Below are positions 23,800 to 31,979 of a stretch of 37,024 bases of DNA, one piece after another. Position numbers and translations under genes: made by a program. How positions within the stretch are numbered: position 1 is the first letter of the stretch; each line of letters starts with the position of its first letter. The DNA lies in the NCBI GenBank assembly GCA_018823175.1, contig JAHJIY010000019.1, positions 1 to 37,024 on the forward strand, read 5' to 3'. This DNA comes from Pseudomonadota bacterium (GTDB lineage: Bacteria > Desulfobacterota > Desulfobulbia > Desulfobulbales > JAHJIY01). Below the pieces are notes generated by a model, which worked only from the letters and a program-made list of their open reading frames with translations, ran no database searches and was not told the DNA's origin.

Positions 23800-25641
23800 T
23801 TAATCTTCCGGGATAACCTGCATCTGACATGCTCGACAATTAAATTCAAGCCGGTAGGTATGTCCTCGGTCAAAAATTCTCAGCGGCGGCTTAAAGGACT
23901 TTTTCCCCTTGTCGGGGCTTGATTTCAGGCAGGCATCCATTTGATTTAGGAGGCAGTAACGGGTGGTCATCACTGTCCGGCCGAACAGTTGGGCGGCAGG
24001 CTCGGCCGACAACTCCCAGGCCTTTTCTTTGATTCGCGCCCCGTGTCTGGCATAAAATTTCTCGGCCAGGCTGTTTGCAACGTTGGCGCGATAGTCCAAT
24101 TCCGGCTCAGGGTAGGGCACGGAATTGGGGGTGATCCCCCCCGACCGGCGGCGATACTGGTTTATCCTTTCCCGGGTGAGCATGGCGAGGGCTTGGCGCC
24201 GAAGATTATTGAGGATACTTAAGGGTAGAAACCCCGGTTCCTCGGGGTGAATCGTTATTTGAGTGACCCGATAGGGCGTCTCGCCGGTGCGGGCCAGTTG
24301 GGTCTCGATACTGGCGCGGGCCCGGCTTGGATCGCGGGCCGTTTCAAATATGGCCTCCTGCCCATGGGTGACCGTCACCCCGTCCTCATCAGTTATCTTG
24401 AGGCGGATGCCCTCCTGGTCCTGGCTGAATTCCATCTCAACCGCAATGGTTCGACAATTGGTTGACTGTTTCAGGGCGCGGGAGAAGGCCGAGTCAAAAT
24501 TGCGAAAGATCGTGGTGCCGGTGGCTAGATCCTGCATGTTGTTGGGATAGATCCTGCCCTGCTCCACCTGATCTACCCGGCAGCCTATCAGGGTTTCTTG
24601 TTTCGTGAGAAAACAAAGACCATCGCCGTTTTGCAGGTCATGGTTGTCGATCTGAAAAAAATCCCGCCCGATGACTTCGATTTTGCCGATCAACTCTCCC
24701 ATTGATTTCGGGGTATGCCAGGAGGCCGGCTGCTCCCGGTTACTTTTAAGGTAATAGGAGGTATAGCCGCGGTTGAAGGTTTTTTTCGGATCCGGCCGGA
24801 AAGTGAAAGCACAGGTGCCGCTGCCGGCCCGGTGATAGGTTGGATGGTCGGCGATAAAACGATCGAGGGCCAGTCGATAGGCCGCCGTAATGTTTTTCAC
24901 ATAATCGATCTCCTTGTAGCGGCCTTCAATTTTAAAGGAGGTCACTCCGGCTGCGATCAACTCGGCCATGGCATCTAACCGATTCATGTCTTTCAGGGAC
25001 ATGAGGTGTTTATCGCTGATGATTATTTTACCGTCACCGTCTTTTAAGTTATAGGAATGGCGGCAGGGCTGGGAGCAGGTCCCGCGGTTGGCGCTGCGGC
25101 CGCAGGTAAAATGACTCATGTAGCATTGGCCGCTGTAGGAAACACATAAGGCGCCGTGGACAAAGGCCTCGAGCTCCACCGAGGTCCGGGCGCGGATTGC
25201 CGCGATCTCTTTTATGGAGAGTTCCCGGGCCAGCACGACCTTTTGAAAACCAACCTCCTCTAAAAATTTTACCTTCTCGGGGCTGACATTATGCATCTGG
25301 GTGCTGGCGATCAGCGGAATGGGCGGTAAATTCAGTTCCAGCAGCCCCATGTCCTGAATGATCAGACCATCGGCGCCGCAGGCATCGAGTGAGTGAATGA
25401 TCTCCAGGGCCGGTGGAATTTCATCATCGGTTAAGATGGTGTTCAGGGCGACATAGACGCGGGTGTGGAAGAAATGGGCATATTCAATTAATTTGGCGAT
25501 TTCAGCAATTGTCTGACCGGCCTGGGCTCTGGCGCTGAATTGGGGCGCGCCGATATAGACGGCATCGGCGCCATGATCGATCGCGGCCCGGCCGATTTCG
25601 GCGTTGCCGGCCGGGGCCAGCAGTTCAAGGGGAGTGCTCAC
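23800..25641 (-). CDS. rlhA: U32 family protein, 23S rRNA cytidine hydroxylation protein RlhA-like
   Basis: 613 aa, GTG start overlapping the upstream stop (GTGA). The N-terminal TIM-barrel-like domain carries the U32 signature (ELEAFVHGALCVSYSGQCYM), with further Cys in CGRSANRGTCSQPCR that build an Fe-S-type cluster site. Residues 330-610 form the long C-terminal extension (DUF3656 type) that distinguishes RlhA/YdcP from the shorter TrhP/YegQ tRNA enzymes. The C-terminus ends EFNCRACQMQVIPED. RlhA is needed for 5-hydroxycytidine at position 2501 of 23S rRNA in E. coli. Length is slightly shorter than E. coli RlhA. Confidence 0.8.
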   Translation of the reverse strand: MSTPLELLAPAGNAEIGRAAIDHGADAVYIGAPQFSARAQAGQTIAEIAKLIEYAHFFHTRVYVALNTILTDDEIPPALEIIHSLDACGADGLIIQDMGLLELNLPPIPLIASTQMHNVSPEKVKFLEEVGFQKVVLARELSIKEIAAIRARTSVELEAFVHGALCVSYSGQCYMSHFTCGRSANRGTCSQPCRHSYNLKDGDGKIIISDKHLMSLKDMNRLDAMAELIAAGVTSFKIEGRYKEIDYVKNITAAYRLALDRFIADHPTYHRAGSGTCAFTFRPDPKKTFNRGYTSYYLKSNREQPASWHTPKSMGELIGKIEVIGRDFFQIDNHDLQNGDGLCFLTKQETLIGCRVDQVEQGRIYPNNMQDLATGTTIFRNFDSAFSRALKQSTNCRTIAVEMEFSQDQEGIRLKITDEDGVTVTHGQEAIFETARDPSRARASIETQLARTGETPYRVTQITIHPEEPGFLPLSILNNLRRQALAMLTRERINQYRRRSGGITPNSVPYPEPELDYRANVANSLAEKFYARHGARIKEKAWELSAEPAAQLFGRTVMTTRYCLLNQMDACLKSSPDKGKKSFKPPLRIFDRGHTYRLEFNCRACQMQVIPED

Positions 25642-26111
25642 TTGATTTTGTCCTTGGCGGCAGAAGAAGGTGGGAGGGTCAGCGAATGGTTGGTAATGAA
25701 GGCGGTCATCTGCTCTTTTGCTTCCGCCAGATCGGAATATGTCGCCGTTTCTAAAGCCGAACTACCGGCAATCATCGCGGAAAGTGATCCCGGCGCCTCG
25801 CGGCAAAAGAGGCACAGGGTCGGTTTGTGCCAGGCCGCCGCCCAGCCCAGCTCATAGCCGACCCCGAGGGAAGGTTTGGTGACCTCGGCCACCACCAGAT
25901 CACAAACCTGCAACCAGGCCATATCCCGATCATGGATAAAGCGATCGTTCGGGCCGTCATCGCCTTTTTCGGTCAGCTCCAGGTCGCCGACGTGCTCGGT
26001 CATGACCTCGCCGAAGTTGCGCAAGAAGGCAATCATCGCGAAATAAACGGCGGCGTCTTCCCTGCCGCCCCGAATCGAGCCGGCGAAATATATCTTCAAA
26101 TCCATCTTCAT
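25638..26111 (-). CDS. DNPH1/Rcl-like 2'-deoxynucleoside 5'-phosphate N-hydrolase
   Basis: 157 aa from the ATG at 26109-26111; an in-frame ATG two codons later is equally possible. The sequence follows mammalian Rcl/DNPH1 closely: IYFAGSIRGGRED at the phosphate-binding start, MTEHVGD, then FIHDRDMAWLQVCDLVVAEV and PSLGVGYELG with the catalytic Glu, and KPTLCLF. This family cleaves the glycosidic bond of deoxynucleotides, with 5-hydroxymethyl-dUMP the preferred substrate of the human enzyme, and so cleans the nucleotide pool. It is coupled by GTGA overlap to rlhA. Confidence 0.85.
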   Translation of the reverse strand: MKMDLKIYFAGSIRGGREDAAVYFAMIAFLRNFGEVMTEHVGDLELTEKGDDGPNDRFIHDRDMAWLQVCDLVVAEVTKPSLGVGYELGWAAAWHKPTLCLFCREAPGSLSAMIAGSSALETATYSDLAEAKEQMTAFITNHSLTLPPSSAAKDKIK

Positions 26112-26229
26112 TTTCTCGTGCTGCGTTCTTTGGGTCGGATTATTTTGTGGCAGTGCTGGCAAAGATTAACACCTTGTGGGGTGATTTGAAAACCTTGTTT
26201 CTGTTCCTGCTATGGTGGTTTAGAGTTCC

Positions 26230-26724
26230 TTATTCACTCTTGAAAAAGGCGTTTTTATTGGCCCCGCAAACCGGACATTTTTCCGGGGCTTCGTGCTCAT
26301 GGGTATGGCCGCATACCTTGCAGATGTAGTAGTCGCAGTCAGCCATCTCGGCGAGATGATCCAGGGCCTTCTGATAGAGGGCGGCGTGGGTCTTTTCGAC
26401 CTCATTGGCAAAACGAAACGATATAGTGGCAGCCTTATGGCCCTCTGCTTCCGCCGCCTTAATCATGGCCGGATACATATTCTTGAACTCATGGCTTTCC
26501 CCGGCTATCGCCTCCTTTAGATTATCAACCGTGGTGCCGATGCCCTTCATGGCCCGCAGGTGAGCATGGGCATGGATGGTTTCCGCCGCGGCCGCAGCCC
26601 GGAACAATTTGGCTACTTGAAGGTGACCGTCTTTTTCCGCCTTTAGGGCAAAGGCAAGATACTTACGGTTGGCCTGAGACTCTCCGGCAAATGCCTCCTG
26701 CAGATTTGCTTCAGTCTTTCCCAT
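26230..26724 (-). CDS. Rubrerythrin
   Basis: 164 aa from the ATG at 26722-26724 with an AAGGAGA ribosome site. The ferritin-like four-helix domain has the diiron ligands in EAFAGESQANRKYL, ETIHAHAHLR, EAIAGESHEFKNMY and NEVEKTHAALYQKAL. The C-terminal rubredoxin-like domain has CKVCGHTHEHEAPEKCPVCG. Rubrerythrin reduces hydrogen peroxide in the cytosol of anaerobes using electrons passed through its rubredoxin centre. A perfect palindrome upstream suggests peroxide- or iron-responsive control. Confidence 0.95.
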   Translation of the reverse strand: MGKTEANLQEAFAGESQANRKYLAFALKAEKDGHLQVAKLFRAAAAAETIHAHAHLRAMKGIGTTVDNLKEAIAGESHEFKNMYPAMIKAAEAEGHKAATISFRFANEVEKTHAALYQKALDHLAEMADCDYYICKVCGHTHEHEAPEKCPVCGANKNAFFKSE

Positions 26725-26745
26725 TTTTTTTCTCCTTGTTATAAT

Positions 26746-26763
26746 TTTCAATAATTATTGAAA
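26746..26763 (-). promoter_or_regulatory. Perfect 18-bp palindrome upstream of rubrerythrin, Fur/PerR-like operator
   Basis: TTTCAATAATTATTGAAA is a perfect dyad 21 nt upstream of the rubrerythrin ATG. Its AT-rich core resembles Fur-family (PerR) boxes, which commonly control rubrerythrin genes. Confidence 0.55.
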
Positions 26764-26868
26764 CCTGTTACCAGAAAATGAACATCTCTTTACCTTATTC
26801 GCTCTTCACCTATTCTTTAAATAAAATTTTATCTCTCGCTTATAAAGCAAATAAGGGGTGCATCTTTT

Positions 26869-28083
26869 TTATGGCTTTGTGAGCAGGTCATTAATCAGGG
26901 TGACGGTCTTTGTAAGATTATCCATTTCACGGTCTGTTTTTGCTTCATTTGCGGCAATGAGTACCAGACGGCTTATCTCGTTTCCCATGGCCTGAACCTC
27001 CAGTTCCAGGATGCGGTTGATTTCTGCCGGTGATTTGCCGTTGATCCTTCTTTTATAATTGATGTCTGTTCTTTGGCCCAGGGTTTTGACGTTTGCGTTG
27101 ATTGCCAGGGCCAAAGCGTTAATCGCCTCTTTGCCAAGTTGATCTTTGATCTGCGGCTTAAGATAAGCGTAATAGATGGTTTCTCCGCACCGGCCATTAA
27201 AGCGACTTTTTATCTTAATATATGAACCGTCTTTTTGCTCTTCCCATTCAGACTCAAGCAGGGTTTTCATGTTCTGGTTGTATTCATATGCAATTTTTGA
27301 GTCAGCTGGTTGAAAGGCTTGAGTGTTTGCCTTTTCATGATCAGGATAGACATATTTCCCAAAGACATTAGCAACAAGGCCGGTTTGCTGATCAATCTCC
27401 AGATGATATTCCATGCCGTCATCCGCTTTAACCACGATATAGGGAACATATCGGTCAAACTTGTAAGAAACCGTAACGTCCTTTTTAAGCCATTGCTGCA
27501 GGTTTGCTTTGTGCTCTTCACCAAAACCGACCAAGGGGGAACGGCTTTTTTTTGTGGCCAGAGATAAAATTGATTCCGGGGTTCCCCCTCTGTTTTTGGC
27601 AAGGGATTGGTCAATCTCGTCGGTCAGCTTTTTAAGTTCCGGCGTGTGGAGTTCCCCGGTAATATCCCAGTACGCGGGCTCCCAGGAACTGTTATGGGTA
27701 TAAAGCCGGGGATAAAAAAAGTATACATGCCCCGGTTTTGCATCCAGTTCAAGGTTGAGGCACCCCACCGAATATCTGCCTGATAATGAATTGCTGGAAA
27801 ACCCGGCGCAGATTGTATGCTTGCCGGGGATCAGCTCTTGCAGGTCGGTAATCGCCAGCCGGCCAAGGCCGTTATTTAAAGCGGTATGCAGATCAACCCC
27901 ATCGATATAATCAATCCAGCTTGCGGTCGTCGTATTTCGTTGGACAATTACGGCAACCTCGGCAAGCGGTCGGAGCTCTCCGCCATAGTTCCGGTTGTAT
28001 CCCATCGTAAAGCAACCGGTCAAAAGAGGAGCCAGTAACAGAAGAAAACCAATTAACAGTAAATGAGATTTTAACTTAGACAT
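26869..28083 (-). CDS. Hypothetical lipoprotein, 404 aa
   Basis: A GGAGG ribosome site precedes the ATG. The signal peptide KLKSHLLLIGFLLLLAPLLTGC has lipobox L-T-G-C with Cys24. After it, EVAVIVQRNTTTASWIDYID and LQELIPGKHTICAGFSSNSL resemble PEGA-like/DUF2846-type small beta domains found in lipoproteins that report surface state. The middle and C-terminal parts (YHLEIDQQTGLVANVFGKYV and a helical end LILAANEAKTDREM-like) are not recognised. It stands alone between rubrerythrin and the signalling genes. Confidence 0.7.
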   Translation of the reverse strand: MSKLKSHLLLIGFLLLLAPLLTGCFTMGYNRNYGGELRPLAEVAVIVQRNTTTASWIDYIDGVDLHTALNNGLGRLAITDLQELIPGKHTICAGFSSNSLSGRYSVGCLNLELDAKPGHVYFFYPRLYTHNSSWEPAYWDITGELHTPELKKLTDEIDQSLAKNRGGTPESILSLATKKSRSPLVGFGEEHKANLQQWLKKDVTVSYKFDRYVPYIVVKADDGMEYHLEIDQQTGLVANVFGKYVYPDHEKANTQAFQPADSKIAYEYNQNMKTLLESEWEEQKDGSYIKIKSRFNGRCGETIYYAYLKPQIKDQLGKEAINALALAINANVKTLGQRTDINYKRRINGKSPAEINRILELEVQAMGNEISRLVLIAANEAKTDREMDNLTKTVTLINDLLTKP

Positions 28084-28140
28084 TTTAAGCCTCCCAGGTA
28101 CTTGATTTTATGATATCGGAATAAAGTCTGCGGTCCAGAT

Positions 28141-28200
28141 AATTTACATGTCATCAATAACTTACCAAAATTTGGTGATCTGACCCCAATCCGTGAATTG
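28141..28200 (+). repeat. 60-bp diverged repeat, copy 1
   Basis: About 80 percent identical to 36831-36890. Both contain ATCAATAACTT, a TTGG(T/C)GA word and CCAATC with GTGAATT. Read in frame they give INNLPKFGDLTPI here and INNLSKLGDLIPI in the other copy, so this may be decayed coding sequence of a mobile gene. Confidence 0.55.
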
Positions 28201-28292
28201 GAGCTCCCCGCAGCAGATAAGGTAATCTTCCTTATATAATATTGTCAGGATGAGTGGGTTGTCTTTTTGTTGAAGCCATGAGACATCTCCTA

Positions 28293-28308
28293 ATTTCTGG
28301 ACAGACAC
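28293..28308. repeat. Solo terminal repeat of the 141-bp MITE family
   Basis: ATTTCTGGACAGACAC is identical to the right terminal repeat at 23059-23074. No partner end is found nearby, so it is a relic or a one-ended fragment. Confidence 0.6.
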
Positions 28309-28358
28309 AAACTAGAATTGATCCGCTAGCTTCATGAAATTTGCATCGGATATTGACC

Positions 28359-30902
28359 TTATTTGTTTTCCCGGATCAAATTCTCCAGATCCTCATTCCC
28401 TTTTTTCTCACATTCAGGACAAAGACCATGACTGAACACGGCATCCGTATGTTTGCTCACATAGGTCTCGACGCCGCTCCAGTAACCCTTGTCATCCCGT
28501 ATTTTCTTGCATGATGCGCAGATCGGCAGCATGCCGGTCAATTGCTTGACCTTGGCAAGGGCCTCCTGCAGTTCCTGGTTTTTCCTTTCGAGTTCAGCGG
28601 AATATCGCTGTAATTCTTCTTCGGCCTGCTTGCGCTCGGTGATGTCGGTACCTACGCCGATCGCAATTGGACCCTTCGCAGTATCCACTCGCGTAGCCGT
28701 TAGAATGAAGTCGCGTATTCCCGTCTTAGTGACGAGGCGAGCAACGTTGGTTGCCGTGCCCTGTTCAAAAGTTTCCTGGGTTTTTTGGGCGACCACCAGA
28801 CGATCCGCCTCGTGAATAATGTCTAGTGCATTGGTTGCCGCAATCTGTGAGTCGGAGTAGCCGAGCATGTCTTTAAGTTTGTCGTTCCAGCGGATAAACC
28901 GCCCGGTCGGGTCAAGCACGTAGAATATGTCCGGCTGGCTAGCGATCAATGTGTTAGAGAAATTCCTCTCGTCAATAGTCGTCTGTTCAGCCTGCTTGCT
29001 TTCGGTGATGTCCTGTCCCGTCCCTGCCAGGTAAAGAAACCTATTATGCTCATCAAGAACCGCTTCGCCATCTCCTCTGATAAAACGAATAGTGCCGTCG
29101 GGCATATTGATGCGAAAATCCAAGGCATTGGGCTTTTTCCCTGCCACACAAGCAGCAATCCAAATCTCCATCGAGGTTCGGTCGTCAGGATGGATCATAC
29201 TCAAAAAAGACTCAACCGTCGGGATGAACGTGTCCGGTGAAACCCCATAAATGCGGTACAGCTCATCCGACCATTGTATAGGGCCTGTCATGTTGAAGAG
29301 AAAGCTGCCGATATGACCAAGTCGTTGCGATTCAGATAGCAGAAGCTCTTTCTCACGCAGTTCATCCTCTCCCTGTTTACGCTTAGTGATGTCAACCACA
29401 TAGATGCGAATGCGGTTGACATCCTGAACATGGGAAATATGCAGTTCAAAAGTCGCTTCGTCTATCGTACTTTCTGTAATTATTCCCCCTTGTTTTTTGC
29501 CTTGCCGTAAGTCCGCGATCATCTCCATCGAGTCGTGCAACAAAGGATGTGACTGCCCCATTGTACCCAACCCGGGAAACATTCTCTCGGTAGCCGGATT
29601 AAGGAAGGAGATCTCACCGGCAGAGTCAAGCTCAATCACCGGATTTGGGTTCAATCTGGGGAATGAGGCCAGGTGAAGAATTTTCTCCTCCGCCTGCTTG
29701 CGCTCCTCAATTTCTCTCCTCAGTTCTAGATTAGCCTTTTCCAGGTCCAACGTCATGTTAGCTAGAGACAGGGCCTGGTCGCGCGACTTTGTCAACGACC
29801 ATACCCCGGCAAAGAGCAGGAGACTTATGATGATGCCAAGTAACAAAAGGCTGTTCACCTGACCGGGATCGATGGTTTCTTCAAAATACGGTGAGGACTT
29901 GAACTCCAAGAGCCAATGACGACCGGCAAACTCCAGGATGGATTGGTAGGTGGCAAAATGTACGTGGCTATAATGGGAGAGGGCATCCATGCTTCCACTG
30001 GGATAGAGTAAGGCCTCTTTATCTCCATCGAAAATCTGAAGTTCAACGTACTCCAGCTTCTCGATCAGAAGACCCTGCATGAAATCATTCATGCGGAAGG
30101 GACTGTAAATATATCCCGTTAAGGCCTCACGTCTCTGTTCAGGTGTTGCCGGTGCTTCTCCATTGCGGTAGACCGGCAGATACATAAGAAAGCCCGCCTG
30201 CACATCTTTTTCTGTTTCCTGCAGCAGGGAAACCTTGCCACTTAGGGCGGCCGAACCGGTGTCCCTGGCCATCTCCATGGCTTCTTTCCGCGTCGGTTCG
30301 GAAAACATGTCATAACCAAAAGCCCGTTGATTTCGCCAATCGAAAGGCTCCAGAAAGAGAATAGAGGTGTATTCCGGGCGCTCCCCAGCAGGCTGGATCT
30401 CATAGTTTGGGAAACCCTCTTCGCGAATCTGGCGAATGTGAGTCTGCTTTTCAGAGGGAAGAATTATTTTGGCAAAACCGAGCCCTTGAACACCTGGATA
30501 ATGTTGATCAATCTGCAACGCTGTTACATAGGTCCGCCATTGGGTTCGGGTAACTTCCTCGGAGCCGGCGAAAAGACCAGCGCCGCTTTGGAGCAGGAAT
30601 TCACAGGCATACAGACGTTCGCGAAGCGCTGATTCTATTGTCTTAGCCCGAAAGATAAAACGGTCATTTGCTCTTTCCATCTCAATGCCCCTGGCAAGAT
30701 ACCAGGCGAAAAAAGTGGCAGTCAAAGACGCCAATAGAACTATCCAGGCCAGCCATTTTCCCGGAAAAAAGGAGCGAAGCGGTGACGTAGCACCTGTAAA
30801 CCTCTGAGTAGCTGAGAAACCGGGCTGCGACGGAGTCGATCCATGTATATTGTCTTTTTTCATATTCTTTTCATTCATTTCCATGATGATCAGGCCCGAC
30901 AC
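28359..30902 (-). CDS. CHASE-domain, multi-PAS membrane sensor with Cys-motif tail and no enzymatic output
   Basis: 847 aa; start uncertain, with ATG codons at residues 7 and 14 also possible. TM1 is near residues 51-70. A periplasmic CHASE domain follows (FLLQSGAGLFAGSEEVTRTQWRTYV, with later PVYRNGEAP and LTGYIYSPFRMNDFM). TM2 is near residue 350 (LLLLGIIISLLLFAGVWSL), then a coiled coil and three PAS/PAC units each ending ITxRKQ or ITESKQ. A final coiled coil leads to LPICASCKKIRDDKGYW and HGLCPEC at the C-terminus, four Cys that could bind zinc. There is no kinase, GGDEF or EAL domain. CHASE domains sense small extracellular ligands; the tail probably signals to a partner protein. Confidence 0.85.
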   Translation of the reverse strand: MSGLIIMEMNEKNMKKDNIHGSTPSQPGFSATQRFTGATSPLRSFFPGKWLAWIVLLASLTATFFAWYLARGIEMERANDRFIFRAKTIESALRERLYACEFLLQSGAGLFAGSEEVTRTQWRTYVTALQIDQHYPGVQGLGFAKIILPSEKQTHIRQIREEGFPNYEIQPAGERPEYTSILFLEPFDWRNQRAFGYDMFSEPTRKEAMEMARDTGSAALSGKVSLLQETEKDVQAGFLMYLPVYRNGEAPATPEQRREALTGYIYSPFRMNDFMQGLLIEKLEYVELQIFDGDKEALLYPSGSMDALSHYSHVHFATYQSILEFAGRHWLLEFKSSPYFEETIDPGQVNSLLLLGIIISLLLFAGVWSLTKSRDQALSLANMTLDLEKANLELRREIEERKQAEEKILHLASFPRLNPNPVIELDSAGEISFLNPATERMFPGLGTMGQSHPLLHDSMEMIADLRQGKKQGGIITESTIDEATFELHISHVQDVNRIRIYVVDITKRKQGEDELREKELLLSESQRLGHIGSFLFNMTGPIQWSDELYRIYGVSPDTFIPTVESFLSMIHPDDRTSMEIWIAACVAGKKPNALDFRINMPDGTIRFIRGDGEAVLDEHNRFLYLAGTGQDITESKQAEQTTIDERNFSNTLIASQPDIFYVLDPTGRFIRWNDKLKDMLGYSDSQIAATNALDIIHEADRLVVAQKTQETFEQGTATNVARLVTKTGIRDFILTATRVDTAKGPIAIGVGTDITERKQAEEELQRYSAELERKNQELQEALAKVKQLTGMLPICASCKKIRDDKGYWSGVETYVSKHTDAVFSHGLCPECEKKGNEDLENLIRENK

Positions 30903-30935
30903 AGTAGCCAGTTTGGCTTCCCAGAAGAATCATTT

Positions 30936-31979
30936 CTATTGGTGCTGGTCAAATATACTTTCAAATACCGGGGCGATTTTCTTGAAGGCGTTAAGCACCG
31001 CCGGGTCAAAATGTTCCGGCATGGTCCGGCCGTCACCCTCGGTGATAATTCCGCAGGTCTTTTGATGGTCAAAAGCCGGTTTGTAGGGCCGTTTCGCTCG
31101 CAAGGCGTCATATTGATCAACGAGATTGACGATTCTGCCCGCAAGGGGGATTTCGTCTCCTTCGAGCTTTCCCGGATAGCCACCGCCATCCCACCGTTCG
31201 TGATGGGTCATGGCGATGGCGGCAGCCATCTGGATACTGGGATGATTTGATCCCGAGAGTATTCTGCCGCCGATTGCCGCATGGGTCAGCATGATCGCCC
31301 ATTCTTCACGGTCAAGAAAACTGGGCTTTAAGAGGATGCTGTCAGGAATGCCGATCTTGCCGATGTCATGCAGCGGGCTGGCAAAGGAAATCTGCTCGAT
31401 AAAATCCAGCGGCAGATCCAGGGCCTCTGCCATCTTGTCGGCATAAAATCCGATCCTCGCTATATGAGCGCCGGTGTCGGTATCCCGAAATTCCGCGGCG
31501 GCCGTCAGTTTCAGCATCATCTCAGTGCTTAAGTCTTTCAGCTCCCGGGTCCTTTCCTGCACCTCTTCTTCCAGAATCTCATTATGGTTGAGCATAAAGT
31601 CGTCAAAGGCTTTGATCTTAAGAAGGTTTTTGACTCGAATGAGTAATTCCCCCTGATCGATGGGTTTGGAAAGAAAATCATTGGCCGAGGCCGAGAGGCC
31701 TTTTATTTTTGATTCTTGATCGTGCAGCGCCGTCACTATGATTATCGGGATATTCATGGTTTCCGGGTCTTCTTTTAAAATCCGGCAGGCCTCGTGGCCA
31801 TCCATGATCGGCATCATGATATCGAGGATGATCAGGTCAGGTTGGTTTTCCCGCACCTTCCGCACCGCCTCCTCGCCGTTTGAGGCAAATTCAACATCAT
31901 AACCTAACGGTATGAGCCACTTGGTGAGCAGTCTCAGGTTTATCTCTTCATCGTCGACCAGCAATATTTTCTCATTCAT
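30936..31979 (-). CDS. Response regulator with HD-GYP domain (cyclic di-GMP phosphodiesterase)
   Basis: 347 aa. The receiver domain (1-120) has Asp53 in LIILDIMMP and Lys in FLSKPID. A helical linker follows, then the HD-GYP domain: [28 protein letters not shown] (HD at 204-205), [41 protein letters not shown] overall, with GYP at 267-269. All metal ligands expected of an active phosphodiesterase seem present. Its ATG overlaps the stop of the upstream hybrid kinase gene (ATGA), so that kinase is the likely phosphodonor. Its receiver is a close paralogue of the one at 36071. Confidence 0.93.
   Translation of the reverse strand: MNEKILLVDDEEINLRLLTKWLIPLGYDVEFASNGEEAVRKVRENQPDLIILDIMMPIMDGHEACRILKEDPETMNIPIIIVTALHDQESKIKGLSASANDFLSKPIDQGELLIRVKNLLKIKAFDDFMLNHNEILEEEVQERTRELKDLSTEMMLKLTAAAEFRDTDTGAHIARIGFYADKMAEALDLPLDFIEQISFASPLHDIGKIGIPDSILLKPSFLDREEWAIMLTHAAIGGRILSGSNHPSIQMAAAIAMTHHERWDGGGYPGKLEGDEIPLAGRIVNLVDQYDALRAKRPYKPAFDHQKTCGIITEGDGRTMPEHFDPAVLNAFKKIAPVFESIFDQHQ

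Noticed and set aside
26109..26225. A 33-codon frame with CQHCHK before the DNPH1-like gene
   Set aside because: It has a CxxC pattern but no start codon and overlaps the likely leader of the next gene; at most a relic.
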